Assembly: GCF_013001025.1 (NCBI RefSeq)
Contig: NZ_CP053021.1
Location: 434,001-498,000, forward strand
From: Sphingobium yanoikuyae
GTDB lineage: Bacteria; Pseudomonadota; Alphaproteobacteria; Sphingomonadales; Sphingomonadaceae
Reading direction: 5' to 3'
DNA length: 64,000 nt
In this document: one piece after another, positions 32,142-41,074 of the stretch
Layout of the letters: every line of letters begins with the position of its first letter
Numbering within the stretch: position 1 is the stretch's first letter
Program-made: the position numbers and the translations under genes
The notes under the pieces: generated by a model
The model's database searches: none
What the model was told of the DNA's origin: nothing
Seen by the model: only the letters and a program-made list of their open reading frames with translations

Positions 32142-34940
32142 TTAATGCGCCGCGCCCCAGCTTGGGCCGGTGCCGATTTCCACGCCCAGCGGTACGGACA
32201 GGCTGACCATCGGTTCGGCGGCGCTTTCCATGACCTGGCGGATCACCTTGCTGGCGGCTTCGACATCGGCTTCAGGCAGTTCGAACACCAGTTCGTCATG
32301 CACCTGCAGCAGCATGCGCACGCGCGGCAGGCCGGCGGCCTCGAGCGCCGGGCCCATGCGGGCCATCGCCCGCTTGATGATGTCGGCGCTGGTGCCCTGG
32401 ATCGGCGCGTTGATCGCGGCGCGTTCGGCGCCCTGCCGTTCGTGCTGGACCGGTGCCTTGATGCGCGGGAACCAGGTCTTGCGGCCGAACAGGGTTTCGG
32501 TGAAGCCGTTGGCGCGCGCCTTTTCCAGCGTCTCGTTGATATAGACGCTGATGCCGGGGAAGCGCTCATAATAGCGGCTGATCATGTCCTGCGCCTCGTC
32601 GGCGCTGATTTCCAGCCGGCCGGCCAGGCCCCAGCGCGAAATGCCATAGAGGATCGCGAAATTGATCGTCTTGGCGCGGCCGCGCGTGTCGCGATTGATC
32701 TCGCCGAACAATTCCATGGCCGTGCGGTTATGAATATCCTCGCCCTGCTCGAACGCATCCTTGAGCGCGGGGACATCGGCCATGTGCGCGGCCAGGCGCA
32801 GCTCGATCTGGCTATAGTCCGCCGCCAGGATGACATTGCCGGGTTCGGCGACGAAGGCGTGGCGGATCTGCCGGCCGATCTCGGTGCGGATCGGGATATT
32901 CTGCAGGTTGGGGTCGGTCGAGGACAGGCGGCCGGTCTGGGCGCCGGTCAGCGAGTAACTGGTATGGACCCGGCCGGTGTCGCGATTGATCTGCTGCTGC
33001 AGCGCGTCGGTATAGGTGGATTTGAGCTTGGAGAGCTGGCGCCATTCCAGCACCAGCCCGCAAATGGCCGAGCCTTCGGCCTTGAGCTTCTCCAGCACGG
33101 TGACGTCGGTGGAGTAGGTGCCGCTCTTGCCCTTCTTGCCGCCTTTGAGGCCCATTTCATCGAACAGCACGACGCCCAACTGCTGCGGCGATCCGATGGT
33201 GAAGGGATGGCCGGCGAGTTCGTGGATTTCGGCTTCAAGGCCGGCAATGGACTGGGAGAAGCTGCCCGAGAGACGGGACAGGGCTTCGCGGTCGACCTTG
33301 ATACCCTGCCGCTCCATGCCGGCCACCACCGGGATCAGCGGCCGGTCGACCAGCTGGTAGACCCGCGTCGCGCCCTCGGCTGGCAGGCGGCCCGAAAGCT
33401 TGTGCCACAGACGCCAGGTGACCTCGGCATCCTCGGCGGCATAGGCGGTGGCCTTGTCGAGCGGCACATGGGCGAAGCTGATCGCCTTCTTGCCGGTGCC
33501 GGTCACTTCCTTGAAGCTGATGCAGGTGTGGTTGAGGTGGACGCTTGCCGCCTCGTCCATGCCATGGCCGCCCAGCGACTTGCCGGCGTCGAGGTTGAAG
33601 CTCATCACCATCGAATCGTCGATCGGCGTCACCTCCAGCCCGACGCGGGCGAGGACGTTGAGGTCATATTTGATATTATGGCCGACCTTGAGCACCGCAT
33701 CGTCGGCGAGCAGGGGCTTTAGGAGCCGGATGGCGTCATCGAGCGCGATCTGCTGCGGCACTTCGCCGAACATGTCGTCCGCGGAGCGATGGGCGAGCGG
33801 GATGTAGCAGGCGCGGCCGGGGCCAGTGGACAGGCTGATGCCGACCAGGCCTGATTCCATGCTGTCGAGCGCATCGGTCTCGGTATCGACCGCGACCACG
33901 CCGAGCGCGCGGGCTTCGTCGATCCAGACCTGCAGCGCCTCGACCGTGGTGACGGTTTCATAGAGGGCGCAGTCGATCGGCGGATGCTCGACCTCGATTA
34001 CCGGGGGCGGCGGTGGCGCGTCGGCGCTGCCGGTCGCAGCGGCCGCGCTGGCGACCGCAACCGTAGCGGCCGGCGCGCCCAGGCGGTTGAGCAGGGTCTT
34101 GAAGCCATGATGCGACAGGAAGGCCTGCAACGGCTCCTTGGGAATGCCCTTCAAGGTCAGGTCGTCCAGCGGCTCGGGCAGGTCCATGCTGTCATGCAGC
34201 GCGACCAGCCGGCGCGACAGGCGCGCCATGTCGGCATGGGCGATGAGATTTTCCTGCATCTTCGACTTCTTCATCGCAGGGGCCGCGTCCAGCGCCGCTT
34301 CCAGCGTGCCATATTCGGTGATCAGCTTGGCCGCGGTCTTGGGGCCGATGCCCGGCACGCCCGGCACATTGTCGACGCTGTCGCCCATCAGCGCCAGCAC
34401 GTCGCCCAGTTGCTCGGGCAGCACGCCGAACTTGCCCATGACATAGTCGGCGCCGCGTCGCTCATTCTTCATCGTGTCGTACATGTCGACGCCGGGCTGG
34501 ATCAACTGCATCAGATCCTTGTCGGAACTGACGATGGTGACATGCCAGCCGGCGCGCACGGCGGCCTGGGTGTAGCTGGCGATGATGTCGTCCGCCTCGA
34601 ACCCGGCTTCCTCGATGCAGGGGAGCGAGAAGGCGCGGGTGGCGTCGCGGATCATCGGGAACTGGGGGACCAGATCCTCGGGCGCGGGCGGCCGGTTCGC
34701 CTTATACTGATCATACATGTCGTTGCGGAAGGTGTGGCTGCCCTTGTCCAGCACGACGGCCAGATGGGTCGGGCCTTCCGCCTTGCCCAGCTCCTCGGCC
34801 AGCTTCCACAGCATGGTGGTATAGCCATAGACCGCGCCGACCGGCTGGCCATGCTGGTTGGTGAGCGGCGGAAGCTGGTGATAGGCGCGGAAGATATAGC
34901 CGCTGCCGTCGACCAGATAGAGATGATTCTGCTGAGACAT
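32142..34940 (-). CDS. polA: DNA polymerase I
   Basis: This 932-residue protein has all three domains. The 5'-3' exonuclease (1-~290) shows LYLVDGSGYIFRAYH, EADDIIASYTQ, VSSDKDLMQLI and GDSVDNVPGVPGIGPKTA. The 3'-5' exonuclease is intact, with VVAVDTETDALD, GHNIKYDLNVLA and YAAEDAEVTWRL, so proofreading is expected. The polymerase domain has LAADYSQIELRL (motif A), the O-helix RGRAKTINFAILYG, and LQVHDELVFEL (motif C). Pol I fills repair gaps and matures Okazaki fragments. Confidence 0.97.
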   Translation of the reverse strand: MSQQNHLYLVDGSGYIFRAYHQLPPLTNQHGQPVGAVYGYTTMLWKLAEELGKAEGPTHLAVVLDKGSHTFRNDMYDQYKANRPPAPEDLVPQFPMIRDATRAFSLPCIEEAGFEADDIIASYTQAAVRAGWHVTIVSSDKDLMQLIQPGVDMYDTMKNERRGADYVMGKFGVLPEQLGDVLALMGDSVDNVPGVPGIGPKTAAKLITEYGTLEAALDAAPAMKKSKMQENLIAHADMARLSRRLVALHDSMDLPEPLDDLTLKGIPKEPLQAFLSHHGFKTLLNRLGAPAATVAVASAAAATGSADAPPPPPVIEVEHPPIDCALYETVTTVEALQVWIDEARALGVVAVDTETDALDSMESGLVGISLSTGPGRACYIPLAHRSADDMFGEVPQQIALDDAIRLLKPLLADDAVLKVGHNIKYDLNVLARVGLEVTPIDDSMVMSFNLDAGKSLGGHGMDEAASVHLNHTCISFKEVTGTGKKAISFAHVPLDKATAYAAEDAEVTWRLWHKLSGRLPAEGATRVYQLVDRPLIPVVAGMERQGIKVDREALSRLSGSFSQSIAGLEAEIHELAGHPFTIGSPQQLGVVLFDEMGLKGGKKGKSGTYSTDVTVLEKLKAEGSAICGLVLEWRQLSKLKSTYTDALQQQINRDTGRVHTSYSLTGAQTGRLSSTDPNLQNIPIRTEIGRQIRHAFVAEPGNVILAADYSQIELRLAAHMADVPALKDAFEQGEDIHNRTAMELFGEINRDTRGRAKTINFAILYGISRWGLAGRLEISADEAQDMISRYYERFPGISVYINETLEKARANGFTETLFGRKTWFPRIKAPVQHERQGAERAAINAPIQGTSADIIKRAMARMGPALEAAGLPRVRMLLQVHDELVFELPEADVEAASKVIRQVMESAAEPMVSLSVPLGVEIGTGPSWGAAH

Positions 34941-34987
34941 GGGGCAGGGGATAGCGGCATATCGGGCGCCGCTCCAGTGCCTGCCGC

Positions 34988-36079
34988 TTATACGCCGCCA
35001 CTCTCGCCGCTGGACGGGGCGGTCGCTTCGTCGGCGCGCCGGCCGCTCAGCAGATGGCCGACCAGCAGCACCGGCATCAGCACGGCCATGCCGATGAAGA
35101 TCGCCATCAGCCGCTCGACGCCCGGTTCCAGCACCAGCTGGTCATAGCGGTCGGGCACCAGCATCACCAGCACCGCCAGGGTGAACTGGGTGCCAACATA
35201 ACGATGGGTCGGATCGCCATTTTCCAGATGCCGGCCCAGCATCACGCCGATCGCCGTGGCGCCGAGCAGCAGCGCCATATTGTCGGCGCCGGCGACCAGG
35301 AAGAAGGCCGCGAACAATGCGCCGCCGATGCAGCCGATCATGCGCTGCAGGATGCGCTGGCTGACCGGGGCGAGGCCGCTCGACCCGATGCCGGTGACCG
35401 GCAGCAGCATCACTGCCATGATCATGATCGCGCCCTGCGCCAGCGCGGGCACCGGGATCCAGGCATTGAGCGCCACCAGCAGCGCCAGCGCCACGCCGGC
35501 CTGCAGCGCGTGGCGCAGTGAATCCCCATGCCAGCCCGCACCGGTAGCGGCGGGCGTGCGCTTGGCCGGCCAGCGGCGGCGCAGAGTCAGGGTGGAGGCG
35601 AGGCTGACGATCAGGCTGGCGGCGATACCGGCGAGCGTTTCGAGCACGCGGGTCTGGACGAATTCGGGCAGGGCGATCGCGGGATGCTCGATCTTGTCGA
35701 GCACCACCATGGCATAGGTCAGGCCGAAGAAGAGCCAGGCATAGGAACGGCGCGAGGTGATCGCGGCATAGAGGCTGATCGTCCCCATCAGCGCCAGCGC
35801 AGCAGCGGCGGCGGGCCAATAGCCGACGATGAAGGGCGCGCTGCCCAGCGCGATCAGGCCGCCCGCGACCGTGCCGATAATCCGCAGTACGCCGCGCGCC
35901 AATGTTTCGGCGGCATGGCCACGCATCACCATATAGCCGGCAAAGGCGGCCCAGGAGACATGGGTGGCGCCGAGCAGATGGGCGAGCAGGATCGCGCCCA
36001 GCACCGACAGCGCACATTCCAGTTCATCGATGGTGCGCGGCGTCACGCGGTCGAGCAGCGAGGAAAAGGGGCGCGGCAT
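34988..36079 (-). CDS. FUSC family inner-membrane protein
   Basis: The 363-residue protein has about ten hydrophobic segments in two blocks of five to six separated by a basic region (LRRRWPAKRTPAATGAGWHG), the layout of FUSC/aromatic-acid exporter AaeB-like proteins, but without the long cytoplasmic domain. The C-terminal RYVGTQFTLAVLVMLVPDRY resembles the family signature. Substrate is unknown. It is upstream of polA on the same strand, 47 bp away. Confidence 0.75.
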   Translation of the reverse strand: MPRPFSSLLDRVTPRTIDELECALSVLGAILLAHLLGATHVSWAAFAGYMVMRGHAAETLARGVLRIIGTVAGGLIALGSAPFIVGYWPAAAAALALMGTISLYAAITSRRSYAWLFFGLTYAMVVLDKIEHPAIALPEFVQTRVLETLAGIAASLIVSLASTLTLRRRWPAKRTPAATGAGWHGDSLRHALQAGVALALLVALNAWIPVPALAQGAIMIMAVMLLPVTGIGSSGLAPVSQRILQRMIGCIGGALFAAFFLVAGADNMALLLGATAIGVMLGRHLENGDPTHRYVGTQFTLAVLVMLVPDRYDQLVLEPGVERLMAIFIGMAVLMPVLLVGHLLSGRRADEATAPSSGESGGV

Positions 36080-36181
36080 AGGAACTTAGTGCCGCAGCGG
36101 GACAGTAAAGGCCAGTGCGGGATATTTGCTGCTTCCTATCCGTTTCGTTGCGCTGGAAACAGATTGGGAAGGGGAGGGCGT

Positions 36182-36988
36182 ATGATGCGGGCATGGGGCG
36201 CAGCGATGCTGCTGGCGATGGCGGCGCAGGGGGGCGCGGCTTGGGCGCAGGACGAGCGGGAATTTTGCGCCGACCGGCCGGGGCTCGACACGCCGCCCTG
36301 CACCATGGCGCCGGGCAAGGTGCAGGTCGAACTGGGGCTGGGCGACTGGACCCGCGAACAGGATGTGGAAAGTCGCACCGACACTGTGAACGTCGGCGAC
36401 GCACTGCTGCGCATCGGCCTGACCGACAGCCTGGAAGCGCAACTGGGCTGGACCGCCTTTGGCCATGTGCGCACGCGCGATCGGGTGACCGGCGCGGTCG
36501 AGAAGGATAGCGGGATCGGCGACATGCGCGTCGCGCTGCGGCAGAATCTGCGCAACCCCGATGGTTCGGGCTTCTCGATCGCGGTCATGCCCTATGCCAG
36601 CCTGCCGACCGGCGGCGACGCGATCGGCGATGGTGACTGGGGCGCCGGGATGCTGGTGCCGATCAGCTATGATCTGGGCCAGGGTTTCAGCCTGCTGGCA
36701 ACGCCTGAAGTGGATGCGGCGGTCGATGAGGACGGTGACGGCCGGCATCTGGCCTATGGCAGCGTCGCCGGGCTGGGCTTCGACATCAGCGACAGCCTGT
36801 CCGGATCGATCGAGGCGTCGCTGATGCGCGACGATGATCCCGATGGCCATGCCACCCAGGCGCTGGCCGGGCTGTCGCTGGGCTGGCAGGCGGGCGACGA
36901 CATGCAGTTCGATGCCGGCGCCAATCTCGGCCTCAACCATGATAGCCCCGACACCGAACTCTATGTCGGCGTCGTCAGGCGCTTCTGA
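36182..36988 (+). CDS. Outer-membrane beta-barrel protein, phenol MetA degradation-like
   Basis: The 268-residue protein has a signal peptide (MMRAWGAAMLLAMAAQGGAA) and then FCADRPGLDTPPCTMAPGKV, the start of the Phenol_MetA_deg/transporter-like barrel family, followed by alternating beta strands and a terminal aromatic residue (YVGVVRRF) typical of Bam-inserted barrels. Substrate is unknown. It is monocistronic, followed by a strong terminator. Confidence 0.8.
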   Translation: MMRAWGAAMLLAMAAQGGAAWAQDEREFCADRPGLDTPPCTMAPGKVQVELGLGDWTREQDVESRTDTVNVGDALLRIGLTDSLEAQLGWTAFGHVRTRDRVTGAVEKDSGIGDMRVALRQNLRNPDGSGFSIAVMPYASLPTGGDAIGDGDWGAGMLVPISYDLGQGFSLLATPEVDAAVDEDGDGRHLAYGSVAGLGFDISDSLSGSIEASLMRDDDPDGHATQALAGLSLGWQAGDDMQFDAGANLGLNHDSPDTELYVGVVRRF

Positions 36989-36991
36989 TCC

Positions 36992-37040
36992 TTAGAGCAT
37001 CCTCCGATTAGGGTGAATCGGAGGATGCTCTAATTTTTTC
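36992..37040 (+). terminator. Perfect 18-bp terminator hairpin
   Basis: Arms at 36992-37009 and 37016-37033 pair without mismatch around the loop AGGGTG and are followed by TTTTTT. The stem is longer than needed for termination, and its end (ATGCTCTAA) recurs in the element just downstream, so it may also be a dispersed repeat. Confidence 0.85.
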
Positions 37041-37047
37041 GATTGCC

Positions 37048-37090
37048 GCATTCTGCGAGTCGTCGGCTGTGCCAGCCGACTTCAGAATGC
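37048..37090. repeat. Hairpin element, copy 1 of a covarying repeat
   Basis: Nested stem: outer GCATTCTG/CAGAATGC (37048-37055 with 37083-37090), inner GTCGGCT/AGCCGAC (37062-37068 with 37074-37080), loop GTGCC. A second copy at 45481-45523 keeps the unpaired parts (TGCGAG, TTCAGA) but has a different, still fully paired inner stem. It ends next to the stop codon of the beta-lactamase-like gene. Confidence 0.6.
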
Positions 37091-37091
37091 T

Positions 37092-38240
37092 CTAGCGCTT
37101 CTCATGATTGGCGACCACGGCGCGCGACACGGCCTGCATTAGCTGCCAGCGTTCGGGGATCGACACGGTGGTGCTGCCGATCATCACCGCAACCGCATAG
37201 CTGGTGCCGTCGGGCGCGGTCATGATGCCGACATCATTGTAGCCCGTCGATCGCGGCGGCAGATCCTGCCCGGTGCCGGTCTTGTGCATATAGGTCCAGC
37301 TATGGGGGACGCCGCCCTTGATCCGTTGCGGCCCGGTCTTGGCTTCCTCCATGAAGTTCATCAGCACGCGTGCCGAGGCCGAGGACAGCATGTCGCCTTC
37401 CTTGAGCTTGGCCAGCGCCTGCACGATCGACGCCGGCGCCGCGCCATCGGGCGGGCTGGCGAGATAATTGTCGAGCGCCTTCTGCCGCACTGACATGGGC
37501 AGCGCGGCGCGGGCGGCGTAGAAATTGCGGCCGATCGAATAATCCTGCCGCCAGTCGAGGCCGGCGGTGGTCGATTGCAACAGCCGTTCGCCCGGACCAA
37601 AGCGGATATTGGCGATGTGGCGGCGCGCCAGATAGCCGCGCACCGCGTCCGGCCCGCCGACCGCGCGCAGAAGCGTGTCGTTGGCGGTATTGTCGCTCTG
37701 CGTCATCGCGCGGCGCATCAGGTCGGAATAGGTGGTGGTCCAGCCGCCCGATCCCACCATCGCCGCGCTCGGCTGGTGGAACAGGGTCAGATCCTTCTTC
37801 GTGATGGTGGTCGAATCGGCGAGACGAATCTTGCCGCGATCGACCGCATCGAGGAAGGTCATCGACACCCACAGCTTCGACACGCTCTGCTGCGGAAACA
37901 GGACATTGCCATTATAGGCGACGGTCCAGTCCGCCCCGACCCGGCGCACCGCGATGCCGACCTTGCCACGGAAGCTCTGGCCTAGATTCTGGATCACGCT
38001 GACGAGAGCGGGCGAGGGCTGCTCGCGCTGGTCGATATCCTTGAACGGGGCGGGGGGATTGGCGACCTGCTTGATCGGCCATGTGTTGGTCGTGGGCTGC
38101 ACCCTCTGGCGCGGCGGATTATTCGGTAGCGCGCTGCTGGCCTGGGCACCCGGCTGGGGTGGCGCGCCGACGCAGGCGGACAAGGCAACCACCGCAAGCA
38201 CAAGGCGCGACGAGACGCGCCTGCTATCATTCGAGCTCAT
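37092..38240 (-). CDS. Class A beta-lactamase-like serine hydrolase, lipoprotein
   Basis: The 382-residue protein has a lipoprotein signal (LAVVALSAC, lipobox Cys) and a class A beta-lactamase/DD-peptidase-like fold with all main motifs in order: SVSK (FPQQSVSKLWV), SDN (MTQSDNTAND), an omega-loop-like GERLLQ with Glu followed by Gln where class A enzymes usually have ExxLN, and KTGTG near the C-terminus. Beta-lactam hydrolysis is plausible but the Gln at the 170-equivalent and long N-terminal Pro-rich linker are unusual. No AmpR-type regulator is adjacent. ATG 38240 is preferred to GTG 38243. Confidence 0.8.
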   Translation of the reverse strand: MSSNDSRRVSSRLVLAVVALSACVGAPPQPGAQASSALPNNPPRQRVQPTTNTWPIKQVANPPAPFKDIDQREQPSPALVSVIQNLGQSFRGKVGIAVRRVGADWTVAYNGNVLFPQQSVSKLWVSMTFLDAVDRGKIRLADSTTITKKDLTLFHQPSAAMVGSGGWTTTYSDLMRRAMTQSDNTANDTLLRAVGGPDAVRGYLARRHIANIRFGPGERLLQSTTAGLDWRQDYSIGRNFYAARAALPMSVRQKALDNYLASPPDGAAPASIVQALAKLKEGDMLSSASARVLMNFMEEAKTGPQRIKGGVPHSWTYMHKTGTGQDLPPRSTGYNDVGIMTAPDGTSYAVAVMIGSTTVSIPERWQLMQAVSRAVVANHEKR

Positions 38241-38395
38241 CACTAACCCCGCACTTCAAGCCGTTACAAGGCGCGGCGACCCGCATTGTAGGCAAGGACG
38301 ATGCGACGAATGATTCCACAATTGCGATGTAAGGAGTCTGAACGGCGGAACGGCGCTCAGTTGCGGTTCAGCGGCGGGGCGGCAATAGGGAGCGG

Positions 38396-39238
38396 ATGAC
38401 GGATGGACTGATGGATCGACGCGGCCTGCTCTGCGGCGCGGGAGCGCTGGCGGCGGGATGGGCGATGCCGGCACTGGCGGCGGATTTTGCCTCGCGCCGG
38501 ATCATGGTGACGGTGCGCGGCAGCGGCCGGGACGTGCTGCTGATCCCCGGCCTTGCCAGCGGTCCGGGCATCTGGAACGGCGTGACGGGGCAGATGCCGG
38601 GCTATCGCTGGCATCTGGTTCATGTTCGCGGCTTTGCGGGCCTTGCTGCCGACGCCAATGGCAGCGGGCCGGTGGTGCAGCCGGTGGCGGACGAGATCGC
38701 CCGCTACATCGCCGCCGCCGGATTGCGGCGACCGGCGGTGGTCGGGCACAGTATGGGCGGCACGCTGGCGATGATGCAGGGCCTCAAGGGCCTCGCCAGC
38801 CGGGTGATGGTGGTCGACATGCTGCCCGCCGGGGCCGCGATGGTCGGCGGCACCGCCAATGGCATGGGCTATCTGGCGGACCAGCTCAGCCAATATTTCA
38901 CCGGCACGGCGGCCGGGCGCCGCTATCTCGCCCAGATCGTCGCGCAGGCGCCGGGGGCGGAGGGCAGCAATCCGGAGGTGATCGCCACCGCGCTGCGTGA
39001 CCTGGCCAATACCGATCTTGGCCCGCAACTCGGCCGGATCGGGGTGCCGATGTCGGTGGTCTATGCCGTCGGCGCGGACCAGGCCCAGTCGGTCGAGATC
39101 ACCCGGCGCTTCCGGGCCGCCTATGCGGCCAAGAAGGACGCGAAGCTGATGCCGATCGGGCCGAGCGGCCATGTCGTGATGGCCGACCAGCCGACCCGGT
39201 TCAATGCGGCGCTCGGCAATTTCCTCAAGGGCGTTTGA
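38396..39238 (+). CDS. Exported alpha/beta hydrolase
   Basis: The 280-residue protein starts with a Tat-like leader (MDRRGLLCGAGALAAGWAMP) and has alpha/beta hydrolase motifs: LLIPGLASGPGIW (oxyanion region), nucleophile elbow VVGHSMGGTLA, Asp near VVYAVGADQAQ and His in GPSGHVVMADQP. Substrate is unknown. AGGGAG lies 6 nt before the ATG. It is divergent from the beta-lactamase-like gene, with 155 bp between them. Confidence 0.85.
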   Translation: MTDGLMDRRGLLCGAGALAAGWAMPALAADFASRRIMVTVRGSGRDVLLIPGLASGPGIWNGVTGQMPGYRWHLVHVRGFAGLAADANGSGPVVQPVADEIARYIAAAGLRRPAVVGHSMGGTLAMMQGLKGLASRVMVVDMLPAGAAMVGGTANGMGYLADQLSQYFTGTAAGRRYLAQIVAQAPGAEGSNPEVIATALRDLANTDLGPQLGRIGVPMSVVYAVGADQAQSVEITRRFRAAYAAKKDAKLMPIGPSGHVVMADQPTRFNAALGNFLKGV

Positions 39239-39321
39239 CCTCGATCAAAGCGCGGGCCTGGATCGGCGCTAATTTGGTCGGCGAGACGACGCCCCTGGCG
39301 TTTGCTCCTCCTCCCTTCAAA

Positions 39322-39350
39322 GGCGCGGCTGCCCGGCCGCGCCTCTTTTT
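39322..39350 (+). terminator. Terminator after alpha/beta hydrolase
   Basis: The 8-bp GC stem GGCGCGGC/GCCGCGCC with loop TGCCCG is followed by TCTTTTTT. Confidence 0.85.
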
Positions 39351-39353
39351 TGG

Positions 39354-40973
39354 TCAGGGCGCCAGCACCGTGTCGACGGCTTGCGCCAGCGTCTCGGGAT
39401 AGTCGAGCGTGTAGTGCAGGCCCCGGCTTTCCTTGCGATGGAGCGCCGAGCGGACTACCAGCCGGGCGACTTCGAGCAGGTTGCGCAGTTCGATCAGGTC
39501 CGGCGTAACCCGGAAATTGCCGTAATATTCATCGACTTCCTTCGACAGTAGGTCGATGCGATGCTGGGCGCGCTCCAGCCGCTTGGTGGTGCGGACGATG
39601 CCGACATAGTCCCACATGAAGCGGCGGATTTCCTTCCAGTTGTGCTGGACGATGACCTCTTCGTCGCCATTGGTGACGCGGCTTTCGTCCCATGGCCGGA
39701 TTGGCGGCGGGGCGGGCAGTTCGTTCCAATGGGCGCGGATATGCTTGGCCGCCGCCTCGCCGAAGACGAAACATTCGAGCAGCGAGTTGGAGGCGAGGCG
39801 ATTGGCGCCGTGCAGGCCGCTTTCGGTCACTTCGCCCGCGGCATAGAGGCCGGGCAGGTCGGTGCGGCCGTCCAGGTCGATGATGACGCCGCCGCAGGTA
39901 TAATGCTGCGCCGGGACGACCGGGATCGGCTCCTTGGTGATGTCGATGTCGAGGTCCAGCAGCCGGGCATAGATGGTCGGGAAATGCTGCTTCACGAATT
40001 CGGGCGGCTTGTGGCTGATGTCGAGATGGACATAGTCGAGGCCAAGCCGCTTGATCTCATGGTCGATGGCGCGGGCGACCACGTCGCGCGGCGCCAGTTC
40101 GGCGCGGGCGTCGAAACGCGGCATGAAACGCTCGCCGCCGCCCGGCACGCCGGGCGGGAGTTTCAGATGCCCGCCTTCGCCGCGCACGGCTTCTGTAATC
40201 AGGAAATTCTTGACCTCCAGATTATAGAGGCAGGTGGGGTGGAACTGGTTCATCTCCATGTTCGACACGCGGCAGCCCGCGCGCCAGGCCATGGCGATGC
40301 CGTCACCGGTCGCGCCACGCGGCGCGGTGGAGAAGAGATAGGTGCGGCCCGCGCCGCCGGTGCACAGGATGGTCGCGCGGCCGAGGATCGCGTCGACATG
40401 GCCGGTCTGCTTGTTGAAGGCATAGACGCCCCAGACATGGCCATCGCCCGAATAGCGCTCGCCATGGCGCGAGGTGATGAGATCGACCGCGACCATATCC
40501 TCCATCAGGGTGATGTTGGGATTGGCGCGCGCGGCCTTGAGTAATGCGACCTGCACGGCGTGGCCGGTGGCGTCGTCGACATGGACGATGCGGCGATGGC
40601 TGTGGCCGCCCTCGCGGGTCAGGTGCCAGCGTTCGCCGAACTCGTCGCCATCCCCTTCTTCGTTGGGATTGAAGGGCACGCCCAGTGCCGCCAGCCGCTC
40701 GATCGCGGCGGGGGCTTCGGAGACGACAAACTCGACCGTGTCCTGATCGTTGAGGCCGGCGCCCGCGACCATCGTGTCATGGACATGGGCCGCAAAACTG
40801 TCACCCGCGTCGAGTACCGCGGCGATGCCGCCCTGCGCCCAGTTGGTCGATCCGCCATCCAGCGCGCCCTTGGCCAGCACCACCACCTTGCGGTCCTGCG
40901 CGAGGTTGATGGCGGCTGTCAGCCCGGCCGCGCCGGAACCGATGATGACGACGTCATGGGTGATGGTGGGCAT
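39354..40973 (-). CDS. nadB: L-aspartate oxidase
   Basis: This 539-residue flavoenzyme oxidises L-aspartate to iminoaspartate for NAD synthesis. Features are the FAD motif VVIIGSGAAGLTAAINLA (8-25), NWAQGGIAAVLD, substrate-loop HPTCLYN, the active-site region PRFDARAELAPRDVVARAID, GGVIIDLDGRTDLPGLYAAG and GLHGANRLASNSLLEC. nadA and nadC are not adjacent. It lies upstream of a palindromic repeat and an ABC ATPase. Confidence 0.95.
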   Translation of the reverse strand: MPTITHDVVIIGSGAAGLTAAINLAQDRKVVVLAKGALDGGSTNWAQGGIAAVLDAGDSFAAHVHDTMVAGAGLNDQDTVEFVVSEAPAAIERLAALGVPFNPNEEGDGDEFGERWHLTREGGHSHRRIVHVDDATGHAVQVALLKAARANPNITLMEDMVAVDLITSRHGERYSGDGHVWGVYAFNKQTGHVDAILGRATILCTGGAGRTYLFSTAPRGATGDGIAMAWRAGCRVSNMEMNQFHPTCLYNLEVKNFLITEAVRGEGGHLKLPPGVPGGGERFMPRFDARAELAPRDVVARAIDHEIKRLGLDYVHLDISHKPPEFVKQHFPTIYARLLDLDIDITKEPIPVVPAQHYTCGGVIIDLDGRTDLPGLYAAGEVTESGLHGANRLASNSLLECFVFGEAAAKHIRAHWNELPAPPPIRPWDESRVTNGDEEVIVQHNWKEIRRFMWDYVGIVRTTKRLERAQHRIDLLSKEVDEYYGNFRVTPDLIELRNLLEVARLVVRSALHRKESRGLHYTLDYPETLAQAVDTVLAP

Positions 40974-41003
40974 ATATATTCACTCTCCGGGCTTTTGCCC
41001 TAT

Positions 41004-41069
41004 CCCGTTCGGTTCGAGCTTGTCGAGAACCCTGCGCACTGGTTCTCGACAGGCTCGAACCGAACGGGG
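41004..41069. repeat. Long palindromic intergenic repeat
   Basis: Arms at about 41004-41032 and 41041-41069 (CCCGTTCGGTTCGAGC-TTGTCGAGAACC and its complement) pair with about one G-T mismatch over 28 bp; loop about 8 nt. Sequences of this kind, read in shadow as GSRQARTERG, are dispersed palindromes in many proteobacteria. Its place just after the ABC ATPase stop suggests that it also ends that transcript. Confidence 0.75.
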
Positions 41070-41074
41070 TTTCT

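Noticed and set aside
41004..41069. The long palindrome as part of an insertion sequence
   Set aside because: There is no transposase and no target duplication; a dispersed palindromic repeat is the simpler reading.
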